NCBI RefSeq assembly: GCF_023498005.1
Contig: NZ_CP097289.1
Location: forward strand, 5,084,001 to 5,148,000
Direction: 5' to 3'
DNA length: 64,000 bases
From: Streptomyces durmitorensis
GTDB taxonomy: Bacteria > Actinomycetota > Actinomycetes > Streptomycetales > Streptomycetaceae
The position numbers were made by a program, and so were the translations under genes. This document shows positions 8,464-17,915 of this stretch, in pieces (position 1 is the first letter of the stretch; each line of letters starts with the position of its first letter). The notes under the pieces were generated by a model. That model made no database searches, was not told where the DNA came from, and saw only the letters and a list, made by a program, of their open reading frames with translations.

Positions 8464-8647
8464 CGTCCTCGCGACGCCGCTTCAGGAGCCACCAGCCCGC
8501 GCCGGCCGCGGCCGCGGTGACTCCCGCGGATGCGGCGGTCAGGGGGCCCGCGGCCGGGTGCTCGGGTTCGGCGGCGTGGGCGGCGGGGGCCGCCAGGGCC
8601 AGGAGGGCGGCGGTGGCCGCCGCGGTGGTGGCTATGCGTGGGCTCAT
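8303..8647 (-). CDS. Small exported/membrane protein overlapping the PAP2 3' end
   Basis: 114 aa. An N-terminal signal or anchor sequence (residues ~5-28, ending APAAHA) is followed by a second hydrophobic segment (AASAGVTAAAAGAGWWLL) and a KRRRED stop-transfer. The final ~50 residues are Pro/Ala-rich and lie antisense to the PAP2 C-terminal tail. ATG 8647 follows a G-rich ribosome site. The signal plus helix arrangement argues for a real gene, but the overlapping part may be poorly constrained. Confidence 0.5.
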   Translation of the reverse strand: MSPRIATTAAATAALLALAAPAAHAAEPEHPAAGPLTAASAGVTAAAAGAGWWLLKRRREDATRQDPAHRERKPTPATPPRAKAGEAPPQPPPAAAPTPAARPTPSARQPWPQA

Positions 8648-8740
8648 ACCCCCAGGGCAGCGGGGTCCTGCTGAGTGGGCCACCTGAGGGCGTGTCGGGT
8701 GAGCTGTTCGGGTTGCGGGGGCGGCCGTCTGAGGGACGGG

Positions 8741-8872
8741 GATTTTTCCCCAACCCCGCCCCTTCCCGACTGCATCTATTGGCGGCTCCGCCGCGGGCCA
8801 CTGGCGCGGGGGCCTTCGTCGCCGTCATCACCGGCTTCGCCGAGTTCGTCCTCAAACGCCGGACGGGCTGAA
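8741..8872. repeat. Streptomyces-type dispersed intergenic repeat
   Basis: Contains motifs that recur between genes across Streptomyces genomes: CCCAACCCCGCCCCTTCCCG, GGCGGCTCCGCCGCGG (a hairpin) and CGTCCTCAAACGCCGGACGG just before the convergent oxidase gene ends. It probably acts as a transcript 3' end or is a remnant of a short mobile repeat. Recognition is from experience with the genus, not from a search. Confidence 0.55.
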
Positions 8873-8885
8873 AAACCAGGGAGCT

Positions 8886-10466
8886 CTAAAGCGCCTGGGG
8901 AAAGTCGAAGAAGCGCTTCGGGTCGTACTGCTTCTTCAGCTGCTTCAAGCGGGCCGCCGCCGAACCGTAGTAAGCCTCACGCCAGTTGCTCAGCGTCGGG
9001 TCCGCGTAGTTCTGGTACGCCGCCCCGGACGCGTACCGGGACATCGCCCCATGGGCCGTTTTCAGCCATGCCTGCGCCGGCTTGCCGGAGGTGCCCGGGC
9101 GCCAGGACGCGATGTACTGCGCCAGCATCCGCGAGCGGCGGTGCACGAAGGCCGTGGCCGTCGGGTCGACCCGGTTGATCGCGCCGCCGAGGGCGGTCAG
9201 CGCGATGCTGCCCGCGCTCGCGCCCGTCACGTTCTCCACCTGGGTGAGCAGCGCGCGGATTCCCGCCGCCGAGAGGGAGCGGTCGAAGAAGTCCGAACTC
9301 GCCGCGTACGTCTCGCGGTTCAGGGCCCCCTGCGGGCTCCTGCCCGGCGTCGCGCCGGGCAGATGGCACTGGGCGTCCGCCGAGAAGGACGAGCAGCCCG
9401 CGTACACCTCCATCGACTCCTCGTACGAGCGCCGCTTCAGCGAGACGCTGCGGGCCGGGGCGCCGATCTTGTCCGCCAGGCGGTCCACCGCGTTCTGGAG
9501 CTCCCCGTACGTCCCGAGGGAGAAGCACGCGACCGAGACCGTGGGGGTGCCGCCGGGCGTATTCGCCAGGTGCGCCGACGACCAGATCTCGTCCGGCTGG
9601 TCGGGCCCCCACTCCTGCCACGCCTTGATGACCGCGGCCGCCTTCGACCAGGGCCAGGTCATGTAGGCCGAGACCCCCTGCGGGGCCGCGTGCGTGCGGA
9701 ACCGCAGCTCCGTCACCACGCCGAAGTTCCCGTTCCCCGCGCCGCGCAGCGCCCAGAACAGGTCCTTGTTCTCGCTCCTGCTCGCCGTCAGCTGCTTGCC
9801 GTCCGCCGTGATGAGCGTCGCCGACGTCAGGCTGTCGCAGGTCAGGCCGTACGCCCGTGACACCACTCCATGGCCGCCGCCCAGGGTGAGGCCGGAGACG
9901 CCGACCGTCGGGCAGGAGCCCGCCGGGATCGTCACGCCCTTCGCGGCGAGCGCGCGGTAGACGTCGATCAGCTTCGCGCCCGCGCCCACCGTCGCCGTCG
10001 AGCCGCTGGCGCGCGTCTTGTTCAGTTTCGACACGTCGACGATGAGGCGGCCCGTGCCGGACGACCAACCCCCGTAGGAGTGGCCGCCGTTGCGTATGGA
10101 GACCGGGACGTCGTGCGCACGGGCGTAGGCCAGGGTCGTGCGGATGTCGTCCGGGTTCGCCACGTACGCGACCGCCGTCGGCTTCAGGCTGTCGTAGCGC
10201 GTGTTGTAGAGCTGACGCGCCGCCGCCCACTTCGCCTCGCCCGGCTTGACCAGGGTGCCGTCCAGGTCCTTGGCGAGGGCGGTGAGGTTCGCCGCGGCGG
10301 ACGCGGCCGCGCTCGACGTGCGGATGGGAGTGCCGGAGCGCGGGCCGCTCGCACTGCGGGAGGTGGCGCCGCCGCTCCCGCTGCCCCCGCCCGAACCGCT
10401 GCACCCCGCGGCCGCGAACGCCGCTGTCGCCGCCACCGTCGTGCTGATGAACGTACGTCGCTCCAT
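8886..10466 (-). CDS. Secreted FAD-linked oxidase (berberine-bridge type)
   Basis: 526 aa. It starts MERRTFISTTVAA with a twin-arginine-like RRTFI and a Cys in AAGCSG, so it is probably a Tat-exported lipoprotein. The FAD_binding_4 domain (~85-260) has RNGGHSYGGWSSG, with the His used for covalent flavin in this family, and GVSGLTLGGGHG. The C-terminal BBE signature is YYGSAAARLKQLKKQYDPKR. Known relatives oxidise sugars or specialised metabolites; the substrate here is unknown. ATG 10466 was chosen for the signal peptide. Confidence 0.88.
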   Translation of the reverse strand: MERRTFISTTVAATAAFAAAGCSGSGGGSGSGGATSRSASGPRSGTPIRTSSAAASAAANLTALAKDLDGTLVKPGEAKWAAARQLYNTRYDSLKPTAVAYVANPDDIRTTLAYARAHDVPVSIRNGGHSYGGWSSGTGRLIVDVSKLNKTRASGSTATVGAGAKLIDVYRALAAKGVTIPAGSCPTVGVSGLTLGGGHGVVSRAYGLTCDSLTSATLITADGKQLTASRSENKDLFWALRGAGNGNFGVVTELRFRTHAAPQGVSAYMTWPWSKAAAVIKAWQEWGPDQPDEIWSSAHLANTPGGTPTVSVACFSLGTYGELQNAVDRLADKIGAPARSVSLKRRSYEESMEVYAGCSSFSADAQCHLPGATPGRSPQGALNRETYAASSDFFDRSLSAAGIRALLTQVENVTGASAGSIALTALGGAINRVDPTATAFVHRRSRMLAQYIASWRPGTSGKPAQAWLKTAHGAMSRYASGAAYQNYADPTLSNWREAYYGSAAARLKQLKKQYDPKRFFDFPQAL

Positions 10467-10822
10467 GACCCGCCTCCCGTTGCTTCCCGGAGTACGAGAC
10501 GGGCTGCGGGACCCATGGGTTCCGGTGAGCGGAAAGGGGTGTTGGTCTATCCGTCCGACATGTGGGATGCGGCGTCCGTCCGCGCCTTGCTGCGCGCTCT
10601 GCGGGCCGGACCGCGCCAGCCGCAGCTGCACCGGGCCGCACAGAATCGGCCCTGCTCGACCGTTGTCGTGCGGTGGGGTTCGTCCTGTTGCTCCTCGGCC
10701 ACGTCTCCACCGTACCCACGCCGGGTGAACGCTCTTACGCGTGACGGGTCAACGTACCGGTCGTTACACGGAACGACAGGGGGCTACAGCACCTCGCGGG
10801 AAGGCTTGGGGGTAGTCGGGCG
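10467..10822. other. 356-bp divergent promoter region
   Basis: Lies between the leftward oxidase and the rightward lipoprotein genes and must hold both promoters. Short readable frames here have no coding character. I see no clear operator palindrome. Confidence 0.5.
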
Positions 10823-11644
10823 ATGGGTCAGCAGCACAGGCGCACAGGCGGGGCGGTCGTCACGGCCGCGGCGGTGGGTCTCATGGCCGTCGCCACGGGG
10901 TGTTCGGGGGGCGGGGCCGCGGCGGACGACGGGCGCAGCGCCTCCGAGGACGCCGTCGACGTCGTGCGGGACTCCGCGGACGCCCTTGTCCGCGCGGGGA
11001 GTTCCAAGGCGCGTACGTCCATGGAGATGGCGAGCGGCGGGACCCGCGTGACCATCCGCGGGCACGGTTCGTACGACTTCAGGCGGCAGGTGGGGCGGTT
11101 CGTGGTCGTGCTGCCGAAGGATCCCGCCGGGGACGACGAGCACCGCCCCATCACCGAGCTGATGGCGAGCGGCGCGCTCTACATGAAGAACCGGGGCGCC
11201 GGGGTGCCCGCCGACAAGTGGGTGCGGATCGACACGGCGTCGCTCTCCGACGGCAACCTGGTCACGGGCGGGGCCACCGATCCGCTGGCCGCGGCGGAGC
11301 TGCTGCGGGGCGTGAGCAAGGCGTCGTACGTCGGGGAGACGGCGGTGGCGGGCGTGACGGTGCGGCACTACCGCGGGACCGCGGACCTGCCGAGCGCCGC
11401 GAAGTCCGCTTCCGAGGGGCAGCGGCGGGCCCTGGGGGCGGCGGCGAAAGGGTTCAGCAAGGGCGGGGTGCCGTTCGACGCGTACGTCGACGAGCAGGGG
11501 CGGCTGCGGAAGCTGCGGCAGCACTTCAGCGTCGCGAACGCGGAGGTGGCGTCGACCACGCTGCTGTACGACTTCGGGGTGCGGGTGGACGTGCGGTTGC
11601 CGGCGAGTGAGGACATCTTCGCGGGGAAGATCGCCGAGAAGTGA
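10823..11644 (+). CDS. LppX/LprG-like lipoprotein
   Basis: 273 aa. The signal peptide ends in a lipobox-like VATGC (Cys27). The mature part has the alternating beta pattern of the LppX/LprAFG half-barrel (VTIRGHGSYDF, GALYMKN, KWVRIDTASLS, VRHYRGTADL and VDEQGRLRKLRQHF). In mycobacteria this fold carries lipids or lipoglycans across the periplasm. Single gene; ligand unknown. Confidence 0.8.
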   Translation: MGQQHRRTGGAVVTAAAVGLMAVATGCSGGGAAADDGRSASEDAVDVVRDSADALVRAGSSKARTSMEMASGGTRVTIRGHGSYDFRRQVGRFVVVLPKDPAGDDEHRPITELMASGALYMKNRGAGVPADKWVRIDTASLSDGNLVTGGATDPLAAAELLRGVSKASYVGETAVAGVTVRHYRGTADLPSAAKSASEGQRRALGAAAKGFSKGGVPFDAYVDEQGRLRKLRQHFSVANAEVASTTLLYDFGVRVDVRLPASEDIFAGKIAEK

Positions 11645-11810
11645 GTGCCGGGAAGTGAGTGCCGCGGAGCGGTAATCGCCGGGAAGTAGGGGTACCCGGC
11701 TAGTCGCGCCCGGGGGTGTGGAAATGGTCCGTCCGTGCCATGCGCGGTGTGTAGGCCGCTCCCTACTCTAGGAAGTCGGCAGCGGCAGGAAGCAAGGTCA
11801 GGAAGAGGTG

Positions 11811-11999
11811 ATGAACGTGGCTCTGGTGCGCGGTACGACTGTTCAGGACCACGTTGCCCTCGCCGAGATCGAACTCTGCGGCGAGCTGATCATCGCGGCG
11901 AGTGCCGCGGGGGAAGAGCGGTTGAGCGCCGACCGCATCGACGAGGTCCTGAACGTCTCCACTGACGTGGAGCGTCACCTGGGCGAGGGCCGGGACTAG
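11811..11999 (+). CDS. Small conserved hypothetical protein
   Basis: 62 aa, acidic and probably helical, with ELCGELIIAASAA followed by RLSADRIDEVLNV. ATG 11811 follows an excellent GGAAGAGG ribosome site. No membrane or export signal. I recall similar short proteins next to csoR in Streptomyces but know of no function. Confidence 0.65.
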   Translation: MNVALVRGTTVQDHVALAEIELCGELIIAASAAGEERLSADRIDEVLNVSTDVERHLGEGRD

Positions 12000-12127
12000 T
12001 CCCGGGCCCTGCCGTGCTCGCTCGACTTCGCGAGGTGTCTCCCGCGTGCCCGTCCGCCGTTACCCCGCGGGGGAGCGTTGCGGTGCGGGGCGGGCTGAGG
12101 CCGTCGTGTCGGCTCTCCGTCCGCCTC

Positions 12128-12182
12128 AAGCCCGCCGCTTCGCGGCGGATCTTCCCCACCCGCCCACCCGTTACTCGGCGGG
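12128..12182 (+). repeat. Dispersed intergenic repeat, family 1, copy 1
   Basis: Begins with the hairpin CCGCCGCTTCGCGGCGG and continues through TCTTCCCC to CGCCCACCCGTTAC. The same pattern appears at 33.8 kb and 44.1 kb. Confidence 0.75.
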
Positions 12183-12256
12183 CAATCGGGGGGGAGGGGG
12201 CACGCCGCGGGGTAATCGGTGAGTGGGAGACGTCCGCCCGCCCGGGGACGGGGGAT

Positions 12257-12366
12257 GGGTGCGCCGCGGGGTGATCGGGTGGGTGGGTGGGTGGCATCCG
12301 GCGCGCAGCGGCGGGTCAGAGCTGGCGCCCGGGGGAGGACCGGTCGTCGCGGGCGCGGCGTGGCCG
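12257..12366 (-). repeat. Dispersed repeat, family 1, copy 2 (tandem pair)
   Basis: Carries the reverse complement of the family-1 core (GGGTGATCGGGTGGGTGGGT then GCAGCGGCGGG). Nearly identical over 110 bp to the next copy, 116 bp away, with about three mismatches. Confidence 0.85.
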
Positions 12367-12372
12367 TGGGTG

Positions 12373-12482
12373 GGGTGCGCCGCGGGGTGATCGGGTGGGT
12401 GGGTGGGTGGCATCCGGCGCGCAGCGGCGGGTCAGAGCTGGCGCCCGGGGGAGGACCGGCTGTCGCGGGCGGGGCGTGGCCG
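12373..12482 (-). repeat. Dispersed repeat, family 1, copy 3 (tandem pair)
   Basis: Second member of the 110-bp tandem pair. It ends about 58 bp from the csoR stop codon, so it could lie within or end the csoR transcript. Confidence 0.85.
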
Positions 12483-12539
12483 CGGGGTGAGCCGGAGACA
12501 GGGCTGAGCGCCGAGCCGGGGTTGCCCGAGGCGGGAGCC

Positions 12540-12896
12540 TTACGTCCGCATCATGCGCGCGATCGCCTTCGTCGCTTCCTCGACCTTCGCGTCGATCTCG
12601 TCGCCGCCCTTGACCGCCGCGTCCGCCACGCAGTGCCGCAGGTGTTCCTCGAGGAGCTGGAGCGCGAAGGACTGCAACGCCTTCGTGCCCGCCGAGACCT
12701 GGGTGAGTATGTCGATGCAGTAGACGTCTTCCTCGACCATCCGCTGCAGGCCACGGATCTGCCCCTCGATGCGCCGCAGGCGCTTGAGGTGCTCGTCCTT
12801 CTGCTTGTGGTAGCCGTGGACACCCTGGTCGTGGCCGCCGGGCTCGGAGGGCGCTTCGGTGTTCATGGCCACACCGGCCGCATCGGTGGTCGTCAT
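12540..12896 (-). CDS. csoR: Copper-sensing repressor CsoR
   Basis: 118 aa all-helical repressor. The Cu(I) ligands of the family are in place: Cys60 (VYCIDILTQ), His85 and Cys89 (EEHLRHCVAD), and HLKRLRRIEGQIRGL marks the CsoR/RcnR fold. Apo-CsoR binds DNA and releases it on Cu(I) binding. A well-formed operator lies 78 bp upstream, so it very probably represses itself. No copper ATPase or chaperone gene is adjacent, so its targets must lie elsewhere. The first ~28 residues are a non-conserved tail and the exact start is uncertain. Confidence 0.93.
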   Translation of the reverse strand: MTTTDAAGVAMNTEAPSEPGGHDQGVHGYHKQKDEHLKRLRRIEGQIRGLQRMVEEDVYCIDILTQVSAGTKALQSFALQLLEEHLRHCVADAAVKGGDEIDAKVEEATKAIARMMRT

Positions 12897-12973
12897 CGCG
12901 TCCTCCTGCTCGGACTGCTTGGACAGTCACTCTTCTGGGCAGTGATAGAAAAGCCGCTGGCTCAACTGGCTTC

Positions 12974-12994
12974 CTATACCCCTAGTGGGTATAG
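12974..12994. promoter_or_regulatory. Candidate CsoR operator
   Basis: Inverted repeat CTATACCC-N5-GGGTATAG, the TATACCC/GGGTATA form known for actinobacterial CsoR sites. It lies between csoR and the divergent DUF47 gene, 78 bp before the csoR start. Confidence 0.85.
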
Positions 12995-13127
12995 AATACT
13001 CGATTGCTCGGGGGGCGTGCTGATCACTGTGCCTGATGGGCGACACTGGGGTCTGGCCGGTTAGCCGTGGCCGGATGATGCGCCTAGCATCAGCCTGACC
13101 GAATCCAAAGCACCCCGAGGACCCCAC

Positions 13128-13748
13128 GTGCGCTTTCGTCTGACCCCCAGGGAGACGAGCTTCTACGACATGTTCGCCGCATCCGCGGACAACATTGTCA
13201 CGGGCTCGAAGCTCCTGATGGAACTGCTCGGGGCTGACGCCTCCGCCCGAGCCGAGATCGCAGAGCGTATGCGGGCCGCGGAGCACGCTGGAGATGACGC
13301 GACACATGCGATCTTCCACCAGCTGAACTCCTCCTTCATCACGCCGTTCGACCGCGAGGACATCTACAACCTGGCGTCCTGCCTGGACGACATCATGGAC
13401 TTCATGGAGGAGGCCGTCGACCTGGTCGTCCTTTACCAGGTCGAGGAACTCCCCAAGGGAGTCGAGCAGCAGATCGAGGTCCTGTCGCGAGCCGCCGAGC
13501 TCACGGCCGAGGCCATGCCGAATCTGCGGACGATGGACAACCTCACCGAGTACTGGATCGAGGTCAACCGTCTGGAGAACCAGGCCGACCAGATTCACCG
13601 CAAGCTTCTCGCTCAGCTCTTCAACGGCAAGTACGACGCCATAGAGGTGCTGAAGCTCAAGCAGATCGTCGACGTGCTTGAAGAGGCGGCCGACGCGTTC
13701 GAGCACGTCGCGAACACGGTGGAGACCATCGCGGTCAAGGAGTCCTGA
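13128..13748 (+). CDS. DUF47/PhoU-like partner of the Pit phosphate transporter
   Basis: 206 aa, helical, PhoU-related DUF47 family (DNIVTGSKLLMELLG, THAIFHQLNSSFITPFDRED, and ELTAEAMPNL). These proteins pair with low-affinity Pit phosphate carriers and are thought to regulate them. The transporter starts nine bases after the stop, so they form one operon. GTG start. Cytoplasmic. Confidence 0.9.
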   Translation: MRFRLTPRETSFYDMFAASADNIVTGSKLLMELLGADASARAEIAERMRAAEHAGDDATHAIFHQLNSSFITPFDREDIYNLASCLDDIMDFMEEAVDLVVLYQVEELPKGVEQQIEVLSRAAELTAEAMPNLRTMDNLTEYWIEVNRLENQADQIHRKLLAQLFNGKYDAIEVLKLKQIVDVLEEAADAFEHVANTVETIAVKES

Positions 13749-13757
13749 GGCCTCTCC

Positions 13758-14756
13758 ATGGACACCTTTGCTTTGGTCGTGACCATTGGCGTCGCGCTCG
13801 GATTTACGTATACGAATGGCTTTCACGACTCTGCGAATGCCATTGCCACTTCCGTCTCCACCCGTGCGCTGACGCCCCGTGCGGCACTCGCGATGGCCGC
13901 CGTCATGAACCTCGCCGGTGCCTTCATGGGCAGCGGGGTCGCCAAGACGGTCAGTAAGGGCCTGATCGAGACGCCCGAAGGCAACAAGGGAATGTGGATC
14001 CTCTTTGCCGCCCTGGTGGGCGCCATCGTCTGGAACCTCATCACCTGGTATTTCGGGCTTCCTTCCTCCTCATCGCACGCACTGTTCGGTGGAATGGTCG
14101 GAGCCGCGCTCGCCGGTGGGATCGGGGTGATCTGGTCCGGAGTGCTCGACAAGGTCGTCATTCCGATGTTCATCTCGCCCCTTGTCGGCCTCGTCGCCGG
14201 CTATCTGGTGATGTGCGCGATCATGTGGATGTTCCGGAAGTCCAACCCGCACAAGGCAAAGCGCGGATTCCGTATCGCGCAGACGGTCTCCGCGGCCGGA
14301 ATGGCGCTCGGGCACGGTCTTCAGGACGCGCAGAAGACGATGGGCATCGTGGTGATGGCCCTGGTCATCTCCGATGTGCAGGACGCCGACGCGCCCATTC
14401 CGATCTGGGTCAAGATCGCGTGTGCGCTGATGCTCTCCGCCGGTACGTATGCCGGTGGCTGGCGCATCATGCGTACGCTCGGCCGCAAGATCATCGAGCT
14501 GGACCCGCCGCAGGGATTCGCCGCCGAGACCACCGGCGCGGGCATCATGTTCACCACCGCGTTCATGTTCCACGCGCCGATCTCGACCACGCACGTGATC
14601 ACTTCCGCGATCATGGGTGTGGGCGCCACGAAGCGTGTGAACGCCGTGCGCTGGGGCGTCGCCAAGAACATCATCCTCGGGTGGTTCATCACGATGCCTG
14701 CGGCTGCGATCGTCGCCGCTGTCAGTTTCTGGATCGTGAACCTGGCGTTCTTGTAG
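13758..14756 (+). CDS. Low-affinity inorganic phosphate transporter (Pit/PiT)
   Basis: 332 aa with about ten membrane helices. The duplicated PiT signature is visible: TNGFHDSANAIATSVSTRA near the N-terminus and GHGLQDAQKTMG in the second half, each with the conserved GxxxDxxN/Q-type core. It imports metal phosphate driven by the proton gradient and serves when phosphate is plentiful, complementing the nearby pstSCAB. Second gene of the DUF47-Pit operon, followed by a strong terminator. Confidence 0.92.
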   Translation: MDTFALVVTIGVALGFTYTNGFHDSANAIATSVSTRALTPRAALAMAAVMNLAGAFMGSGVAKTVSKGLIETPEGNKGMWILFAALVGAIVWNLITWYFGLPSSSSHALFGGMVGAALAGGIGVIWSGVLDKVVIPMFISPLVGLVAGYLVMCAIMWMFRKSNPHKAKRGFRIAQTVSAAGMALGHGLQDAQKTMGIVVMALVISDVQDADAPIPIWVKIACALMLSAGTYAGGWRIMRTLGRKIIELDPPQGFAAETTGAGIMFTTAFMFHAPISTTHVITSAIMGVGATKRVNAVRWGVAKNIILGWFITMPAAAIVAAVSFWIVNLAFL

Positions 14757-14786
14757 TTCTTCGGCTAGCTCTTCGGCCGCGAGCAG

Positions 14787-14832
14787 TTTGTGGCTGGTCG
14801 CGCAGTTCCCCGCGCCCCTTCGGGGCACGGCC
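14787..14832. repeat. Common Streptomyces intergenic repeat
   Basis: Contains GTCGCGCAGTTCCCCGCGCC followed by CCTTCGGGGC, a motif I know from many intergenic spaces in this genus. It lies between the Pit stop codon and the terminator. Confidence 0.55.
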
Positions 14833-14841
14833 CGAACACAG

Positions 14842-14884
14842 GAAAGGCCCGCCCCCCGGGAGCCAGGGGGCGGGCCTTTCTTTG
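14842..14884 (+). terminator. Intrinsic terminator between pit and pstB
   Basis: Fifteen-base perfect stem (GAAAGGCCCGCCCCC / GGGGGCGGGCCTTTC) followed by TTTG on the plus strand. On the minus strand it lies just downstream of pstB and also ends in T-rich sequence, so it likely serves both convergent operons. Confidence 0.9.
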
Positions 14885-14947
14885 TTGCCCCTGCGGTGGC
14901 ACCGCCATGCAGCACCGCAAGGAGTCGGGGGATACCCGGGGCGAGGC

Positions 14948-15724
14948 CTAGCCGAAACGGCCCGAGATGTAGTCCTCGGTGGCCTGCACGGACGGGTTGG
15001 AGAAGATCCGCTCCGTCTCGTCGATCTCGATGAGCTTGCCGGGCTGGCCGACCGCCGCGAGGTTGAAGAAGGCCGTACGGTCCGAGACGCGCGCCGCCTG
15101 CTGCATGTTGTGCGTCACGATGACGATCGTGAAGCGCTCCTTCAGCTCGCCGATCAGGTCCTCGATGGCGAGGGTCGAGATCGGGTCGAGGGCCGAGCAG
15201 GGCTCGTCCATCAGGAGCACCTGGGGCTCCACCGCGATGGCCCGCGCGATGCACAGACGCTGCTGCTGACCGCCGGAGAGGCCGGAGCCGGGCTTGTTCA
15301 GGCGGTCCTTGACCTCGTTCCAGAGGTTGGCGCCCTTGAGGGACTTCTCGACGATGGCGTTCAGCTCGCTCTTCTTGTACGAGCCGTTGAGCCGCAGGCC
15401 CGCGGCGACGTTGTCGAAGATCGACATCGTCGGGAACGGGTTGGGGCGCTGGAACACCATGCCGATCGTGCGGCGCACGGCGACCGGGTCGACACCGGGA
15501 CCGTAGAGGTCCTCGTCGTCCAGGAGCACCTTGCCCTCGACGCGGCCACCGGTGGTGACCTCGTGCATGCGGTTGAGGGTGCGCAGGAAGGTGGACTTGC
15601 CGCAGCCGGAGGGGCCGATGAAGGCCGTCACGGAGCGGGGCTCCACGGTCATCGAGATGTCCTCGATGGCCTTGTGGGCGCTGTAGTAAGCGGTCAGGCC
15701 CGATACGTCGATTCGCTTGGCCAT
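14948..15724 (-). CDS. pstB: Phosphate ABC transporter ATPase PstB
   Basis: 258 aa. Walker [10 protein letters not shown] (~41), Q-loop, signature [14 protein letters not shown], Walker [14 protein letters not shown] and H-loop [11 protein letters not shown]. It couples ATP hydrolysis to phosphate import through PstC-PstA. Last gene of the pstSCAB operon. ATG 15724 (MAKRIDVS) is preferred over one three codons upstream because it fits the family N-terminus. Confidence 0.95.
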   Translation of the reverse strand: MAKRIDVSGLTAYYSAHKAIEDISMTVEPRSVTAFIGPSGCGKSTFLRTLNRMHEVTTGGRVEGKVLLDDEDLYGPGVDPVAVRRTIGMVFQRPNPFPTMSIFDNVAAGLRLNGSYKKSELNAIVEKSLKGANLWNEVKDRLNKPGSGLSGGQQQRLCIARAIAVEPQVLLMDEPCSALDPISTLAIEDLIGELKERFTIVIVTHNMQQAARVSDRTAFFNLAAVGQPGKLIEIDETERIFSNPSVQATEDYISGRFG

Positions 15725-15773
15725 GGGGATCACTGCCTTAAGGGGGGTACGAGAGGGTCGCTGAGTGGCCGCG

Positions 15774-16823
15774 TCAGCGGCCCGTCTTGGGGGCCTTCCA
15801 GCGGGCTACGCCGCGGGCCGCCAGGTTGAGGATCATGATGAAGCCGATGAGGGCCAGGGCCGCCGCCCAGGCGCGGTCGTAACCGGCCTGGTTGCCCGCC
15901 GCGTACTGCTGGTAGATGTACAGCGGAAGCGAGGCCTGCGAGCCTTCGAACGGGTTCGTGTTGATCATGGGGTTGACCCAGACCAGGAGCAGGACCGGCG
16001 CGGTCTCGCCCGCGATACGGGCGACCGCGAGCATGACGCCCGTCGTGATGCCGCCGATCGCGGTGGGCAGGACCACCTTCAGGATGGTCCGCCACTTCGG
16101 GATGCCGAGGGCGAGTGACGCCTCCCGCAGCTCGTTCGGGACGAGCTTGAGCATCTCCTCCGTGGAGCGCACGATCACCGGCATCATCAGGATGGCGAGC
16201 GCCATGGCGCCGGCCCAGCCGGAGAAGTCGAAGCCCAGGATCAGGATCCAGAAGCTGAGGACGAACAGGCCCGCGACGATCGAGGGGATGCCGGTCATGA
16301 CGTCCACGAAGAACGTGACGACCTTGGAGAGCTTCCCGCGCCCGTACTCGACGAGGTAGATCGCGGTGAGCAGGCCGATCGGCACGGCGATGACGGAGGC
16401 CAGGAGCACCTGCTCCAGGGTGCCGATGATCGCGTGGTAGATGCCGCCGCCGGGCTCGTCGTCCGCGACCACGCCCATGGAGTGGGTCAGGAAGTAGCCG
16501 TTGAAGACGGTCGTGCCGCGCTCGACGGTCTCGTAGATCAGCGAGGCCAGCGGGACGACCGCGAGCAGGAACATCACCCACACCATCGAGGTGGCGAGGC
16601 GGTCCTTGGCCTGGCGGGTGCCCTCCACGGCGACCGCGAGGACGTACGAGGCGACGATGTAGAGGATGGCCGCGATCAGGCCCCACTGGATGCGGCTGTG
16701 CAGGTCCGCGCCCACGCCGATGCCGATGGCGACGGCCGCTGAGCCGAGCGCGACGACGGCCGGTGTCCAGCGCGGGAGGCGGGCGCCCTGAAGGCTCGCG
16801 GGCTTGACGATGGTGGCGCTCAT
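15774..16823 (-). CDS. pstA: Phosphate ABC transporter permease PstA
   Basis: 349 aa with about eight predicted membrane helices. The binding-protein-dependent permease loop that contacts PstB is seen as [20 protein letters not shown]. The N-terminal ~130 residues carry extra membrane segments common in actinobacterial PstA. The start overlaps the pstC stop by four bases (ATGA), so translation is coupled. Confidence 0.93.
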   Translation of the reverse strand: MSATIVKPASLQGARLPRWTPAVVALGSAAVAIGIGVGADLHSRIQWGLIAAILYIVASYVLAVAVEGTRQAKDRLATSMVWVMFLLAVVPLASLIYETVERGTTVFNGYFLTHSMGVVADDEPGGGIYHAIIGTLEQVLLASVIAVPIGLLTAIYLVEYGRGKLSKVVTFFVDVMTGIPSIVAGLFVLSFWILILGFDFSGWAGAMALAILMMPVIVRSTEEMLKLVPNELREASLALGIPKWRTILKVVLPTAIGGITTGVMLAVARIAGETAPVLLLVWVNPMINTNPFEGSQASLPLYIYQQYAAGNQAGYDRAWAAALALIGFIMILNLAARGVARWKAPKTGR

Positions 16824-17842
16824 GCGTTGGCCCCCGAGTACTCCTTGCGGCGCGCGATGATCATGCGGGCCGCGCCGTTGACCAGCAGCGTGATGATGAA
16901 GAGGACCAGGCCGGATGCGATGAGCGCGTCACGGCCGTACTCGGTCGCCTCGTTGAACTTGCTGGCGATGTTCTGCGCGAAGGTGCCGCCGCCGGGGTCG
17001 AGCACGGACGCGCTGATGAGGAAGGTCGGGGAGAGCACGGTGGCGACGGCGATGGTCTCGCCGAGCGCGCGGCCAAGGCCCAGCATCGAGGCGGAGATCA
17101 CGCCGGAGCGGGCGAAGGGGAGCACCGACATGCGGATGGTCTCCCAGCGCGTGGCGCCGAGCGCGAGCGCGGCCTCCTCGTGCATCTTCGGGACCTGGAG
17201 GAAGACCTCACGGCTGACGTTCGTGATGATCGGCAGGATCATGATGGCGAGCAGGATGCCGACCGTCATCAGGGAGCGCGGGGCGCCGCCCTGGTACTCG
17301 AAGACGCCGGTCCAGCCGAAGTAGTCGTCGAGCCAGCTGTAGAGGCCGGTCAGGTTGGGCGCGACCACGAGGGCGCCCCAGAGGCCGTAGACGATCGACG
17401 GCACGGCGGCCAGGAGGTCGATCACGAAGGCGATGGGGGTCGCCAGCTTGCGCGGCGCGTAGTGCGAGATGAACAGCGCGATGCCGATGGCCACGGGGAC
17501 GGCGATCACCAGGGCGATCACCGAGCTCACCACCGTGCCGAAGACCAGGACCGCGATGCCGAAGTACGGCTTGCCGCCGGTGGTGCCGCCGGCCGGGTCC
17601 CACTCGAAGGTGGTGAGGAAGTTGCCCGTGTTGTCCGAGAGCGCGAGGGCCGCTCGGTAGGTCAGGAAGGCCGCGATGGCGGCCATGATCACGAGCAGCG
17701 CGATGCCGGAGCCGCGCGAGAGACCGAGGAAGATCCGGTCACCGGGGCGGGTCGCGCTGCGGCGTGGACGCTTGGGGGTGATGCCCGAGGGCTTCACGTC
17801 ATTGAGGGGTGGAGGTGCGGTCGTACTGCTGGGTATATCCAT
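16820..17842 (-). CDS. pstC: Phosphate ABC transporter permease PstC
   Basis: 340 aa, about six membrane helices after a basic cytoplasmic N-terminus (TPKRPRRSATRPGDR). The EAA-type coupling loop is EEAALALGATRWETIRMSVL. Forms the membrane channel with PstA. Separated from pstS by 117 bp that contain a strong hairpin, suggesting less permease than binding protein is made. Confidence 0.93.
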   Translation of the reverse strand: MDIPSSTTAPPPLNDVKPSGITPKRPRRSATRPGDRIFLGLSRGSGIALLVIMAAIAAFLTYRAALALSDNTGNFLTTFEWDPAGGTTGGKPYFGIAVLVFGTVVSSVIALVIAVPVAIGIALFISHYAPRKLATPIAFVIDLLAAVPSIVYGLWGALVVAPNLTGLYSWLDDYFGWTGVFEYQGGAPRSLMTVGILLAIMILPIITNVSREVFLQVPKMHEEAALALGATRWETIRMSVLPFARSGVISASMLGLGRALGETIAVATVLSPTFLISASVLDPGGGTFAQNIASKFNEATEYGRDALIASGLVLFIITLLVNGAARMIIARRKEYSGANA

Positions 17843-17915
17843 GGGATTCTCCGGTCTGCGGAGCCAATCACCGCTTCTTCAGCGGGAGTTGCTCCTGGCG
17901 GCGGTGCACCGGACG

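Larger units (their letters stand above)
12000..12539. other. 540-bp repeat-rich intergenic region
   Basis: Contains one plus-orientation copy (12128-12182) and two minus-orientation copies (12257-12366 and 12373-12482) of a dispersed repeat, plus a fragment at about 12202-12230. No credible gene. Confidence 0.7.

Noticed and set aside
10562..10744. Short open frames between the FAD oxidase and the lipoprotein
   Set aside because: Arg/Ala/Gly-rich composition in several overlapping frames with no ribosome site; treated as a promoter region.
12200..12500. The GGGTGGGTGGGT runs as a CRISPR array or a G-quadruplex switch
   Set aside because: Only two 110-bp near-identical copies exist, with no spacers and no cas genes. 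The G-runs are a fixed part of the dispersed repeat, so I list them as a repeat.
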